A stretch of 64,000 bases of DNA from Leeuwenhoekiella sp044542075 (GTDB lineage: Bacteria > Bacteroidota > Bacteroidia > Flavobacteriales > Flavobacteriaceae), in assembly GCF_044542075.1 (NCBI RefSeq), contig NZ_JBITTU010000004.1, forward strand, positions 62,001 through 126,000. Reading direction: 5' to 3'. A model generated the notes under the pieces. The model was not told where the DNA came from, searched no databases, and saw nothing but the letters and a program-made list of their open reading frames with translations. Shown piece after piece: positions 42,711-51,747 of this stretch (within the stretch, counting starts at the first letter, position 1; every line of letters begins with the position of its first letter). The translations under genes were made by a program, and so were the position numbers.

Positions 42711-44219
42711 ATGCCAAACAGACCCAGACTTAATTATAAGATTATATTCCATTTAATGGGGGTATTGCTGCTGTTTAATGGTGGCTTTATGTTGATCTCT
42801 GCGATAATAGGATATTTTTATGATGATATTTCTATCGCTTTAGGAATCATTTCTGCAGGACTACTTACATTACTTACTGGTCTTGCTCTTATGTTTTTTA
42901 CAAAAGATCACGAGAAAGTAATTCAAAAGCGTGAAGGGTATATTGTAGTTACATTTGGGTGGATTTTTATGTCTTTGAGTGGATGTTTACCCTATTTATT
43001 TACAGGTTCTATCCCATCATTTACAAATGCCTTTTTTGAGACGATGAGCGGGTACACTACCACAGGTGCATCTATTCTAAATGATATCGAGGCTATACCT
43101 AACGGAGTTCTGTTCTGGCGTAGTACCACGCACTGGATAGGAGGTATGGGGATTATTGTTCTGGCAATTGCAATTTTACCTTTATTAGGAATAGGTGGAA
43201 TGCAGCTTTTTGCAGCAGAAGCTCCCGGTCCTAATGCAGATAAATTACACCCAAGAATTACCGATACAGCAAAACGACTTTGGTTAATTTATTTTGGATA
43301 TACAGTAGCAGAGACTATTCTACTACAGATTGCCGGAATGTCTTTTTTAGATGCGATCAACCACGCTATGAGTACGTTGTCTACAGGAGGCTTCAGTACA
43401 AAGAATGCGAGTGTCGCATACTGGAATGATAACCCTGCAGTACAATACATTATAATACTCTTTATGTTTTTAGCAGGTACAAACTTTGTACTAAGCTACT
43501 TTGCATTTAAAGGTAAGTTGCGCAATGTCTGGAAAGATGAGGAGTTTAAATTGTATACTGCTTTTACAGTAGGTTTCACGATACTGGTGGTATTAATTAT
43601 TATCATACGTGCAGATGTTTCAATTTCCTCAATAGATCATCCTATGGTCTGGGGTAGGTATGAGAGTGCAATACGTCATGGCCTGTTTCAGGTAATTTCT
43701 GTAATTACAACAACCGGTTTTGTATCGGCAGATTTCACCATATGGGCACCATTTGCAACGATTATTTTCTTTGGGTTAATGTTTTTAGGAGGTTCGGCAG
43801 GTTCGACTTCAGGAGGTATTAAAGTGGTTCGGCATTTAATGATTATACGCAATGGGATTCTTGAATTTAAGCGTACGCTACATCCTAATGCAATTTTACC
43901 GGTAAGACACAATGGGAAATCGGTTTCTAAAGAAATAGTTTTTAATATTTTGGGCTTTTTTATTCTTTACCTTCTCGCGTGGATTATAGGGGCTTGTGGT
44001 CTTGCATCTATGGGGCTTGATTTTGCGACTTCTCTTGGCGGTTCTGCATCATCGCTAGGAAATGTGGGGCCTGCCTTTGGTCTTTTAAGTCCGGTAAATA
44101 ACTTTGACGCGCTTCCGGCAGTAGGGAAGTGGTGGTGTGCTTTCTTAATGATGATAGGAAGGCTAGAACTCTTTACAGTGCTCATTCTCTTTACGCCGTT
44201 CTTTTGGCGTAACCGCTAG
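42711..44219 (+). CDS. trkH: Trk potassium uptake system, membrane subunit TrkH
   Basis: A 502-residue inner-membrane K+ channel-like transporter. The four pore loops carry the family selectivity-filter glycines: MSGYTTTGASIL, MSTLSTGGFST, ISVITTTGFVSADF and GSASSLGNVGPAFG. The motif GGMGIIVLAIAILPLLGIGGMQLF and GGSAGSTSGGIKVVRH are also typical. It works with TrkA, encoded immediately upstream. No terminator was found before the next gene at 44344. Confidence 0.96.
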   Translation: MPNRPRLNYKIIFHLMGVLLLFNGGFMLISAIIGYFYDDISIALGIISAGLLTLLTGLALMFFTKDHEKVIQKREGYIVVTFGWIFMSLSGCLPYLFTGSIPSFTNAFFETMSGYTTTGASILNDIEAIPNGVLFWRSTTHWIGGMGIIVLAIAILPLLGIGGMQLFAAEAPGPNADKLHPRITDTAKRLWLIYFGYTVAETILLQIAGMSFLDAINHAMSTLSTGGFSTKNASVAYWNDNPAVQYIIILFMFLAGTNFVLSYFAFKGKLRNVWKDEEFKLYTAFTVGFTILVVLIIIIRADVSISSIDHPMVWGRYESAIRHGLFQVISVITTTGFVSADFTIWAPFATIIFFGLMFLGGSAGSTSGGIKVVRHLMIIRNGILEFKRTLHPNAILPVRHNGKSVSKEIVFNILGFFILYLLAWIIGACGLASMGLDFATSLGGSASSLGNVGPAFGLLSPVNNFDALPAVGKWWCAFLMMIGRLELFTVLILFTPFFWRNR

Positions 44220-44343
44220 TATCGGTTAACTTTGCGGTGTATTAAAGATTTTAGTGAGCGTAATAAAATTACGTTATATCTTCAATAACTCGTGTAATAG
44301 AATTAAAGAGTAACTTTCTTTAGTTCGACCAAAAAAAAATGAT

Positions 44344-45321
44344 TTGAAAAATTACGATTTAATAATAGTAGGTGCCGGACCTATAGGACTTGCTTGCGGT
44401 ATTTCTGCTGCCAAAGCCGGATTAAACTATTGTATTTTAGAAAAAGGAGTTTTAGTTAATTCGCTGTATAATTTTCCTGAGAATATGACTTTTTTCTCAA
44501 CCTCTAACTTACTTGAGATAGGTGATGTTCCTTTTGTGGCGCATAATGATAAGCCTACGCGTAAAGAAGCATTAGAATATTACAGAAGAGTTTACGATAG
44601 CTGGAAGCTCAATGTGATGCTTTATACTCCTGTGCAGTCAATGACAAAAAACACAGAAGGGTATGTAATAGATACACCTAAAGAACAGTTTACAACTAAA
44701 GCAGTAATTATTTCTACCGGTTTTTATGATACGGCACGTAAACTGAATGTTCCAGGGGAAAATTTACCTAAGGTGAAACATTTTTACGATAGTCCGCATC
44801 CTTATGTTAATCAAAAAGTGCTCGTTATAGGTGCTGCAAATTCTGCCTGTGATGTAGCTTTAGAGACTTTTTATAAAGGAGCTGAGGTTACTATGGCAAT
44901 ACGCAGTAATGAGATTTATCCTAAAACTAAATACTGGATTAAACCAAATATTGAAAACCGAATAAAAGAAGGTTCTATTAAAGCCTACTTTGAAACTTCA
45001 GTAAAAGAAATAAAACCACATAGTGTCATTTTAGATACTCCCGATGGAGCAATAGAAATTGAAAATGATTTTGTTTTAGCGATGATAGGTTACACACCAG
45101 ATTATAGTTTGTTTGAGAAGCTAGGTCTCCCTATTGATGAGGAAAATGCTAAAAAACCCATTCATAACGCTGAAACTTTAGAAACCCCACTTAAAAATGT
45201 TTATGTAGCTGGTGTAATCAACAGTGGTATGAAAACCAGTAAGCTCTTTATTGAAAATACTAGGGTTCACGCAGATATGATAATTAATCATCTTAAAACA
45301 GAGTTGACCCAATTAGCGTAG
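44344..45321 (+). CDS. ypdA: YpdA-family FAD/NAD(P)-dependent thiol disulfide reductase
   Basis: A 325-residue thioredoxin-reductase-like flavoprotein. It has the FAD motif IIVGAGPIGLACG (residues about 7-19), the NAD(P) motif VLVIGAANSACDVALE (about 159-174) and a C-terminal VYVAGVINSGMKTSKLFIENTR. There is no CxxC active-site pair, as in the bacillithiol disulfide reductase YpdA/Bdr of Firmicutes. Bacteroidota also use bacillithiol-type thiols in some lineages, so the substrate is plausible but unproven. The start is TTG at 44344, which gives the conserved N-terminus MKNYDLIIVGAG; no in-frame ATG precedes it. Confidence 0.88.
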   Translation: MKNYDLIIVGAGPIGLACGISAAKAGLNYCILEKGVLVNSLYNFPENMTFFSTSNLLEIGDVPFVAHNDKPTRKEALEYYRRVYDSWKLNVMLYTPVQSMTKNTEGYVIDTPKEQFTTKAVIISTGFYDTARKLNVPGENLPKVKHFYDSPHPYVNQKVLVIGAANSACDVALETFYKGAEVTMAIRSNEIYPKTKYWIKPNIENRIKEGSIKAYFETSVKEIKPHSVILDTPDGAIEIENDFVLAMIGYTPDYSLFEKLGLPIDEENAKKPIHNAETLETPLKNVYVAGVINSGMKTSKLFIENTRVHADMIINHLKTELTQLA

Positions 45322-45413
45322 AAAGTTAATAATGTCTTAAAGAATGTGTTTTTAAAAACCGAATCTTGTCGTACTCTCGTAAGTGTACTGTAACTAAAAA
45401 AACTTTACATATT

Positions 45414-45974
45414 ATGAAAAAGATTAATTCAATTACTAAGATGATTATGGTAGCCTTTATGGCTGTAGGTGCTTTAGCAACTGCTCAAGACACTAAAATG
45501 GTAGGTGGTGCTGAAATGTATCCTACTAAGAATATCGTAGAAAATGCGGTTAATTCTAAAGACCATACGACTCTTGTTGCTGCTGTAACTGCTGCTGGTT
45601 TAGTTGAAACATTACAGGGTGAAGGTCCTTTTACAGTATTGGCTCCGGTAAACGATGCTTTTAATAATTTGCCAGAAGGTACTGTTGAAACTTTATTAAA
45701 GCCAGAAAATAAAACTGCTTTACAAGGTGTTTTGACGTATCACGTTATTGCTGGTAAGCATTCTGCAAAAGATATTATGAATGATATCGAAGAAGGAAAC
45801 GGTACAGCAGAGTGGACAACAGTAAATGGTCAAACTTTAACAGGTATGGTTGTTGACGGAAAAGTAAAGATTAAAGATCAAGCTGGTAACGTTGCTACGG
45901 TAACTATCGCTGATGTAAATCAATCTAACGGTGTGATTCATGTAATTGACACTGTACTTCTTCCAAAAATGTAA
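45414..45974 (+). CDS. Secreted fasciclin (FAS1) domain protein
   Basis: A 186-residue protein with a signal peptide (MIMVAFMAVGALATAQ) and a single FAS1 domain over most of its length. Motifs are FTVLAPVNDAFNNLP, LQGVLTYHVIAGK and the closing SNGVIHVIDTVLLP. Secreted FAS1 proteins of this kind are common in marine flavobacteria and are thought to mediate adhesion, but the ligand is unknown. The ATG at 45414 puts the signal peptide at the N-terminus; a longer in-frame start (45366, TTG) would not. It has its own terminator. Confidence 0.93.
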   Translation: MKKINSITKMIMVAFMAVGALATAQDTKMVGGAEMYPTKNIVENAVNSKDHTTLVAAVTAAGLVETLQGEGPFTVLAPVNDAFNNLPEGTVETLLKPENKTALQGVLTYHVIAGKHSAKDIMNDIEEGNGTAEWTTVNGQTLTGMVVDGKVKIKDQAGNVATVTIADVNQSNGVIHVIDTVLLPKM

Positions 45975-45993
45975 GAATTTGCATATATAAAAT

Positions 45994-46023
45994 AAAAAAG
46001 CGACCAGAAATGGTCGCTTTTTT
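45994..46023. terminator. Bidirectional terminator between the fasciclin and aminotransferase genes
   Basis: AAGCGACCA (45998-46006) pairs with TGGTCGCTT (46011-46019) over a GAAA tetraloop, with A-tract on the left and T-tract on the right, so it can stop transcription from both sides. Confidence 0.92.
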
Positions 46024-46048
46024 TATGTGTTTTATTTTTGTTTTCAGA

Positions 46049-47245
46049 TTAAGAAACAGCTTTTTTAATACGAGCCATAGCTTCAATAATTTGTTCCTGA
46101 CTAGCAGCATAGGATATACGTATGCAATTAGGATTACCAAAAGCTTCACCAGTTACAGTGGCAACATTCGCTGCTTCTAAAAGGTACAAAGCAAACTCTG
46201 AAGCATTTTCAATCTTAGATCCGTTTAATGTTTTTCCAAAGTATTGAGATACATTAGGAAAAACATAGAAAGCACCTTCAGGCTCATTGCATTCAAAGCC
46301 CGGAATCTCGCTTAGTAAGCCTAGAATAAGTTTTCTGCGTTCTTTAAACTCATCTACCATATATTGTATCTTACTTACAGGAGCTTCAAGAGCTGTGATC
46401 ACGGCACGTTGAGCTATACAATTTGCACCACTGGTAACTTGCCCTTGTATTTTATTGCAAGCTCTGGCAATGTAAGTAGGAGCGCCTATGTAGCCAATTC
46501 TCCATCCCGTCATCGCAAAAGCTTTTGCAACACCATTTACAGTAACTGTACGGTCAAACATATCATCAAACTGCGCCATACTTGCGTGACCACCTACATA
46601 GTTTATATGCTCGTAAATTTCGTCACTTACCACTACAATTTGTGGATATTTCTGGAGCACATCTGCAAGAGCGCGCAATTCTGCCTTACTATAAATAGAG
46701 CCACTAGGATTACAAGGAGAGCTATACCAAAGCATTTTTGTTTTTGGAGTGATTGCAGCTTCTAATTGTTCTGGAGTCATTTTAAAATCAGTTTCCATAG
46801 AAGTTTGTACTTCAACAGGAACACCTTCTGCTAGTTGCACAATATCTGCATAACTAACCCAGTATGGGCAAGGTAAAATCACCTCGTCACCAGGATTTAA
46901 GCAAACTTGAGCAATATTATATAAAGATTGTTTAGCACCTGTAGAAACTACAATTTGAGAGCGGTCATAAGTAAGATTATTGTCACGCTTAAATTTAGTA
47001 ATGACAGCATCTTTTAATTCAACATAACCGTCTACAGGTGAATAACTGTTGTAATTATCATTTACTGCCTGTATCGCAGCATCCTTAATAAAATCTGGAG
47101 TATTAAAGTCTGGTTCCCCAAGGCTTAGACCTATGATATCTTTTCCTTCAGCTTTTAATTCGCGAGCTTTAGCAGCCATTGCAAGAGTAGCAGAAGTGGC
47201 CAGGTTGTTAATACGATCAGATAGTTGATTTGTAATTGTTTCCAT
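46049..47245 (-). CDS. aspC: PLP-dependent aspartate aminotransferase (class I beta)
   Basis: A 398-residue aminotransferase, probably acting on aspartate and 2-oxoglutarate. It has the class I features: IIGLSLGEPDFNTPDFI, YSPVDGYVELKDAV, the substrate-binding YSSPCNPSGSIYS, the PLP-phosphate/Asp motif VVSDEIYEHINY, and the PLP-lysine motif NGVAKAFAMTGWRIGYIG. It lies 14 bp downstream of the desaturase gene in the same direction; the pairing has no clear metabolic sense. Aromatic or prephenate activity cannot be excluded. Confidence 0.93.
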   Translation of the reverse strand: METITNQLSDRINNLATSATLAMAAKARELKAEGKDIIGLSLGEPDFNTPDFIKDAAIQAVNDNYNSYSPVDGYVELKDAVITKFKRDNNLTYDRSQIVVSTGAKQSLYNIAQVCLNPGDEVILPCPYWVSYADIVQLAEGVPVEVQTSMETDFKMTPEQLEAAITPKTKMLWYSSPCNPSGSIYSKAELRALADVLQKYPQIVVVSDEIYEHINYVGGHASMAQFDDMFDRTVTVNGVAKAFAMTGWRIGYIGAPTYIARACNKIQGQVTSGANCIAQRAVITALEAPVSKIQYMVDEFKERRKLILGLLSEIPGFECNEPEGAFYVFPNVSQYFGKTLNGSKIENASEFALYLLEAANVATVTGEAFGNPNCIRISYAASQEQIIEAMARIKKAVS

Positions 47246-47259
47246 TAAATAACTTATGA

Positions 47260-48366
47260 TTAGGCTGATTGAAGATTAGGTTGCGTACCCATCTCTTTTA
47301 AATATTTGAAATGTGCGACAACTGCTTTACGCGTAGTTTTATACTCGTTATACGGTAAATTGAATTCTTTTGCAGTTTCTCTAACGATCTTAGAAATCTT
47401 TGTATAATGTATGTGGCTTATATGTGGAAAAATATGATGTTCAACCTGATGATTAAGACCTCCTGTAAACCAGTTTACAATTCTATTTTTAGTTGAAAAG
47501 TTAACCGTTGTAAACAATTGATGTATTGCCCACGTATTTTTCATAGTGCCTGAGTTATCTGGCAAAGGCATATCTGCCTCTTCAATAACATGTGCAAGCT
47601 GAAAGACCATACTCAAAATTACACCTGCTGTGTAGTGCATAATAAAGAAGCCCATTAGAACTTTCCACCAGGCCAGGTCTAAAATAATAAGCGGTAAAAC
47701 AATCCAGATGCTTACGTATATAACTTTAGTAATTACCAGTTTTGTCCATTCTACTTTTGGATTAGGAAATTCTCCATATGATAACTTACGTTTCAAATAA
47801 CGCTTCATCTGAAGGAAATCTGTAGTAATCGCCCAGTTAAAAGTTAAAAGACCATACAGCAAAATAGAATAATAATGCTGAAATCGGTGATGCTTATACC
47901 AGGGAGCGTGTTTTGAAAAGCGTAAAATTCTGCCTGCTTCTAAATCTTCATCGTGGCCGTGAATGTTTGTATAGGTATGGTGTAGCACGTTGTGTTGTAC
48001 TTGCCAGTTATATACATTACCCGCAAGGATGTATATACTACCACCCATTATTTTGTTTACCCATTTTTTCTTAGAAAAGGAACCGTGATTACCGTCATGC
48101 ATCACATTCATTCCTACACCGGCCATACCTACACCCATCACAATGGTAAGTAAGAGTTGAGACCACCCGGGAAGATCTAATGTAAGAAGCAAAAAATAAG
48201 GAGCTAAAAATAAAGAAAACATAACTGCAGTTTTTATAAATAGCTTCCAGTTACCAGTACGCTCTACATTATTTTCTTTAAAGTAGGTATTAACACGCTT
48301 ATTGAGAGTTCTAAAAAAATTTGCCGAATCTACGCGTGAAAATTTTATTGTTTTAGGATTTTTCAT
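47260..48366 (-). CDS. Membrane fatty acid desaturase (acyl-lipid/acyl-CoA)
   Basis: A 368-residue di-iron desaturase in the inner membrane. Three His boxes are present: HDGNH at residues 90-94, HNVLHH at 125-130 and the C-terminal QVEHHIFPHISH. The Q in the third box is typical of delta-5/6 (front-end-like) and linoleoyl-CoA-type enzymes. It has no cytochrome b5 domain, so a separate electron donor is needed. Four hydrophobic segments lie near residues 46-66, 68-90, 210-235 and 240-260. It likely helps to tune membrane fluidity. A perfect TAnnTTTG box (48420-48427) is 53 bp upstream. It is followed directly by aspC. Confidence 0.93.
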   Translation of the reverse strand: MKNPKTIKFSRVDSANFFRTLNKRVNTYFKENNVERTGNWKLFIKTAVMFSLFLAPYFLLLTLDLPGWSQLLLTIVMGVGMAGVGMNVMHDGNHGSFSKKKWVNKIMGGSIYILAGNVYNWQVQHNVLHHTYTNIHGHDEDLEAGRILRFSKHAPWYKHHRFQHYYSILLYGLLTFNWAITTDFLQMKRYLKRKLSYGEFPNPKVEWTKLVITKVIYVSIWIVLPLIILDLAWWKVLMGFFIMHYTAGVILSMVFQLAHVIEEADMPLPDNSGTMKNTWAIHQLFTTVNFSTKNRIVNWFTGGLNHQVEHHIFPHISHIHYTKISKIVRETAKEFNLPYNEYKTTRKAVVAHFKYLKEMGTQPNLQSA

Positions 48367-48419
48367 AGTCTATCTGCTTAAAGTAAAGCTGCCATAGCAA
48401 GCACTTTACACCGCTACTT

Positions 48420-48427
48420 CAAAAATA
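48420..48427 (-). promoter_or_regulatory. -7 box of the desaturase promoter
   Basis: TATTTTTG on the minus strand is a perfect TAnnTTTG match; predicted leader about 45 nt. Confidence 0.45.
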
Positions 48428-48480
48428 AGATTTATATCTTTTTAAGGTATGTTATTACCGTAATTTAACGCTGTAAAACC

Positions 48481-48488
48481 TAATTTTG
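48481..48488 (+). promoter_or_regulatory. -7 box of the rsmG promoter
   Basis: TAATTTTG is a perfect TAnnTTTG match 18 bp before the rsmG ATG. Confidence 0.45.
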
Positions 48489-48506
48489 TTGCCATAAAAG
48501 TTGATT

Positions 48507-49136
48507 ATGATTCTTGTAGACAAATATTTTTCAGATCTTGATGAAAATCAGATCCTTCAGTTTAAAAAATTAAACGAGTTGTATCAGGATTGGAACCTTA
48601 AAATCAATGTAGTTTCACGTAAAGATATTGATGAAATATACCTTAGACACGTTTTACATTCTTTGGGTATTGCTAAGATTCAAAAATTTAATCCCGGTGC
48701 GTCAATTTTAGATGTTGGTACAGGAGGTGGCTTTCCCGGAATACCGCTTGCTATTCTTTTTCCCGAAACACAGTTTCACCTCGTTGATAGCATAGGTAAA
48801 AAAATAAAAGTAGTAGAGGAGGTTAGTGCCGGTTTAGGTCTTACTAATGTAAAGATTACTAATGATCGTGTAGAAAATATTAACGGGCAGTATGATTTTA
48901 TAGTGAGTAGAGCAGTTGCTCAAATGGAAACCTTTGTACATTGGGTAAAAGGAAAGATTGCAAAAAAGAATGAGCACCAATTAAAAAATGGGATTCTTTA
49001 TCTAAAAGGTGGTGATCTTTCTGAAGAATTGAGCTTATATACTACGGCACAAGTTTTTGATCTTAAAGATTATTTTGAAGAAGAATTTTTTGACACTAAA
49101 AAAGTAGTGCATTTGCCACTTAAATTTAAAGGATAA
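48507..49136 (+). CDS. rsmG: 16S rRNA (guanine(527)-N(7))-methyltransferase
   Basis: Methylates G527 in 16S rRNA with SAM. The ~209-residue protein has NVVSRKDIDEIYLRHVLHSLG, the SAM motif ILDVGTGGGFPGIPLAIL and FIVSRAVAQMETF, all hallmarks of RsmG (GidB). The C-terminus (LYLKGGDLSEEL) also fits. I chose ATG at 48507; the in-frame TTG at 48501 would add two residues. Loss of this gene gives low-level streptomycin resistance in other bacteria. Confidence 0.96.
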   Translation: MILVDKYFSDLDENQILQFKKLNELYQDWNLKINVVSRKDIDEIYLRHVLHSLGIAKIQKFNPGASILDVGTGGGFPGIPLAILFPETQFHLVDSIGKKIKVVEEVSAGLGLTNVKITNDRVENINGQYDFIVSRAVAQMETFVHWVKGKIAKKNEHQLKNGILYLKGGDLSEELSLYTTAQVFDLKDYFEEEFFDTKKVVHLPLKFKG

Positions 49137-49140
49137 AAAA

Positions 49141-49162
49141 AAGCGACTTCTTAAAGTCGCTT
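49141..49162. terminator. Bidirectional terminator between rsmG and the small unknown gene
   Basis: AAGCGACTT (49141-49149) pairs with AAGTCGCTT (49154-49162) over a CTTA loop, with A-tract on the left and T-tract on the right. Confidence 0.9.
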
Positions 49163-49169
49163 TTTAATT

Positions 49170-49448
49170 TTATGTGCGTAGCATACTATAGTATGTTGTA
49201 TTACAACGATTACCAAATCTCTTTAGAAGATCCTGAGCTTTCTCGACTAGTGTTGTCTTTTGATCAGATTCGATCTCGAGTAAGGTGTCTTCTAATTCTC
49301 TTAGTTTTTCTTCAATCGTTTCAGGATCTTTTACTAAGTATAGTTTTTCTTTTTTACGCGTTATTTTCCGTTTACTCTTCTTCTTTGATACATCAATTAC
49401 AGAGTAATTTACCTTCAAAACATACATTTTGTTTTCTTCATTCGTCAT
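49170..49448 (-). CDS. Small highly charged protein of unknown function
   Basis: A 92-residue cytosolic protein that I do not recognise. It is Lys/Glu-rich: a basic stretch (SKKKSKRKITRKKEK, about residues 21-35) is followed by an acidic predicted helix (DPETIEEKLRELEDTLLEIE). There are no membrane segments. It is favoured over the opposite-strand frame (49172-49450) because it has a perfect -7 box (49470-49477) and a terminator in the right orientation, and its composition is that of a real soluble protein. The start may be ATG at 49448 or the in-frame ATG at 49427 (MYVLKVNYSV). Confidence 0.65.
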   Translation of the reverse strand: MTNEENKMYVLKVNYSVIDVSKKKSKRKITRKKEKLYLVKDPETIEEKLRELEDTLLEIESDQKTTLVEKAQDLLKRFGNRCNTTYYSMLRT

Positions 49449-49469
49449 AGTCCTAATATTTTGTAGTAC

Positions 49470-49477
49470 AAAGGTAA
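49470..49477 (-). promoter_or_regulatory. -7 box of the small unknown gene
   Basis: TACCTTTG on the minus strand is a perfect TAnnTTTG match, 21 bp before the ATG at 49448. The -33 region is weak. Confidence 0.5.
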
Positions 49478-49545
49478 AAAAAACTATTCAATTAACCTTA
49501 AATTTATGTTTACATAACATTAAGGTAACATTGAAATAGTGAATT

Positions 49546-49581
49546 AAAAAAAAACTGCCATCTATTAAATGGCAGTTTTTA
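49546..49581 (-). terminator. pruA terminator
   Basis: AAAAACTGCCAT (49551-49562) pairs with ATGGCAGTTTTT (49570-49581), 12-bp perfect stem with a 7-nt loop, followed on the minus strand by more T. Confidence 0.92.
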
Positions 49582-49597
49582 AGTTGTTTAGGTTTAT

Positions 49598-51226
49598 TTA
49601 TTCACCTAAAAAAGGATACCTGTAATCAACTGGTGTTACAAATGTCTCTTTAATTAATCGTGGAGAAGCCCATCTTAGTAAATTTAATGCGCTTCCTGCT
49701 TTATCATTTGTACCAGATGCACGTGCACCACCAAAAGGTTGTTGACCTACAACTGCTCCTGTACATTTATCGTTAATATAGAAGTTACCGGCTGCATTTT
49801 GAAGAGCTTGAGTAGCTTCTGTTATTGCGTAGCGATCTGTTGCTAAAACAGCCCCTGTAAGTGCATATTCACTAGTACCGTCTACAAGTTTTAAAGTTTC
49901 TGACCAGTCTTGATCTTCGTAAACGTATATGGTTACAACTGGACCAAAAAGTTCAGTTTCCATAGTTGTATATTTTGGGTCTGTTGTTAAAATAACAGTA
50001 GGCTCTACGAAGTAACCTTTAGACTTATCATAATTACCACCTGCTATTATCTCTGCATTAGCATCTGCTTTCGCCTGGTCAATATATTTTGCTAATTTGT
50101 CAAAAGAGCCTTCGTGAATCACAGCAGTAATAAAATTACTCATATCTTCTGGTGAGCCCATTTTAAAAGATTTAAGATCTTTTAAAAGTGAATCTTTTAC
50201 TGCGGGCCAGATTGATTTTGCAACGTAAACTCTACTCGCTGCACTACATTTTTGACCTTGAAATTCAAAAGCACCACGAGCAATCGCTGTTGATACCTGT
50301 TGAGGATTTGCAGTATGGTGCGCAAGAATAAAATCTTTACCACCAGTCTCCCCTACAATACGTGGGTACGTTTTATAATTGTGAATATTTGCACCTATTT
50401 TAGACCAAATATCTTTGAATACGTGAGTAGAACCTGTAAAGTGAATACCTGCGAAATCAGGACTTGCCAGCACAGTATCTGTAATCATAACAGGATCTCC
50501 CATTACCATATTAATTACACCTGCAGGTACACCTGCTTCTTCAAAAACTTCTATTATAACCTGCGCGGAATATACCTGGCTGTCACTTGGTTTCCAAACA
50601 ACAACATTACCCATTAATGCGGCAGATGCCGGTAAATTTCCGGCTATAGCCGTAAAATTAAAAGGGGTGATCGCATAAACAAAACCTTCTAGCGGACGGT
50701 ATTCTACACGGTTCCAGGCTGCAGATGAAGATTCTGGCTGGTCTGCGTAAATCTCACTCATATATTGTACGTTAAAACGTAAGAAATCTATGAGTTCACA
50801 AGCAGCATCAATTTCTGCCTGAAAGATATTTTTTGACTGCGCAAGCATTGTTGCAGCATTAATTTTTGCTCTGTAAGGTCCTTGAATTAATTCTGCAGCT
50901 TTAAGAAAAATTGCTGCACGGTGCTCCCAAGGCATTTTAGACCATTTTTTGCGAGCTTCTAAAGCTGTTGCAATTGCTGCGTCTATATGTGATTTTTCAG
51001 CAAGATGATAATCACCTAAAATATGCTTATGATCGTGCGGAGGAGACATAGGCTTAGTATTGCCGGTCTCGATTTTATTTCCGTTAATATAAATAGGAAC
51101 AGTTACTTTACTGTTGTAGAGCTCTTTATATGTTTTTAAAACTTCTTCGCGTTCTGGTGATCCCGGTGCGTAAGATTTAACCGGCTCATTTATCGCTACT
51201 GGTACTTCAAAAAATCCTTTAGACAT
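49598..51226 (-). CDS. pruA: L-glutamate gamma-semialdehyde (1-pyrroline-5-carboxylate) dehydrogenase
   Basis: Oxidises glutamate semialdehyde to glutamate with NAD+, the second step of proline catabolism. The 542-residue aldehyde dehydrogenase has FNFTAIAGNLPASAALMGN, the NAD-binding FTGSTHVFKDI, the catalytic Glu motif RIVGETGGKDFILAH and the catalytic Cys loop FQGQKCSAASRVYV. The C-terminal GAVVGQQPFGGARASGTNDKAG is a P5C dehydrogenase signature. The proline dehydrogenase partner is not in the window. It opposes the biosynthetic proCBA operon found at 27.5-30.4 kb. Confidence 0.96.
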   Translation of the reverse strand: MSKGFFEVPVAINEPVKSYAPGSPEREEVLKTYKELYNSKVTVPIYINGNKIETGNTKPMSPPHDHKHILGDYHLAEKSHIDAAIATALEARKKWSKMPWEHRAAIFLKAAELIQGPYRAKINAATMLAQSKNIFQAEIDAACELIDFLRFNVQYMSEIYADQPESSSAAWNRVEYRPLEGFVYAITPFNFTAIAGNLPASAALMGNVVVWKPSDSQVYSAQVIIEVFEEAGVPAGVINMVMGDPVMITDTVLASPDFAGIHFTGSTHVFKDIWSKIGANIHNYKTYPRIVGETGGKDFILAHHTANPQQVSTAIARGAFEFQGQKCSAASRVYVAKSIWPAVKDSLLKDLKSFKMGSPEDMSNFITAVIHEGSFDKLAKYIDQAKADANAEIIAGGNYDKSKGYFVEPTVILTTDPKYTTMETELFGPVVTIYVYEDQDWSETLKLVDGTSEYALTGAVLATDRYAITEATQALQNAAGNFYINDKCTGAVVGQQPFGGARASGTNDKAGSALNLLRWASPRLIKETFVTPVDYRYPFLGE

Positions 51227-51355
51227 GCTTAAATATTTTATTCGTATTCAATTTTTTTAGGCTTGAAAGATACAAAATATTAGAGGGAAGCACTATGTAT
51301 ATGTATGAAGGAATTTGAGTAATTATACAGGTTAATTCTAATCTAAAAGCCTGCT

Positions 51356-51742
51356 TTAATTAAGAATGTGAATTGCGTTGAGATTAAACAAAGGGATCTC
51401 TACTTTAAACTGCTCTGAAGTTGCAAAATTGATCATAATATAATGTCCGCGCATAGAACCGAATGGTGATTTTAATAAGCAGCCTGATGAGTAAGTATGC
51501 GACTCTTTTGGTTTTAAAACAGGTTTCTTACCAATCACTCCCTCTCCTACGACGCGCTCAGGACTATTGAGGGCGTCAAATATAAACCATGATCTACTTA
51601 AGAGTTGAACGGTGTCTTTACTCGTATTTGCTATGGTAACTTCATAACCAAAGGCATAAAAGGTTTCGTTATTTTTAATAAACGATCCTTCAAAATGAGT
51701 TTTAACAGATACCCGTATTCCCTTTGTGATTTGTTCTACCAT
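51356..51742 (-). CDS. apaG: ApaG protein
   Basis: A 128-residue protein of the ApaG/DUF525 family, linked in enterobacteria to Co2+ tolerance and Mg2+ efflux, with an Ig-like beta-sandwich fold. Signatures are TKGIRVSVKTHFEGSF, YEVTIANTSKDTVQLLSRSWFI, GEGVIGKKPVLKPKESHTYSSG and GSMRGHYIMINF. The molecular role is not settled. It starts 5 bp after the DUF3667 gene ends, in the same direction, so plug, DUF3667 and apaG could be one transcript. Confidence 0.94.
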   Translation of the reverse strand: MVEQITKGIRVSVKTHFEGSFIKNNETFYAFGYEVTIANTSKDTVQLLSRSWFIFDALNSPERVVGEGVIGKKPVLKPKESHTYSSGCLLKSPFGSMRGHYIMINFATSEQFKVEIPLFNLNAIHILN

Positions 51743-51747
51743 AGTTT

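Noticed and set aside
46364..46765. 133-codon plus-strand frame
   Set aside because: Antisense shadow of the aminotransferase gene.
49172..49450. Opposite-strand open frame (92 codons) over the small charged gene
   Set aside because: It is antisense to a better-supported frame that has a promoter and terminator, and its composition is Leu/Phe/Ser-rich in the manner of a shadow frame.
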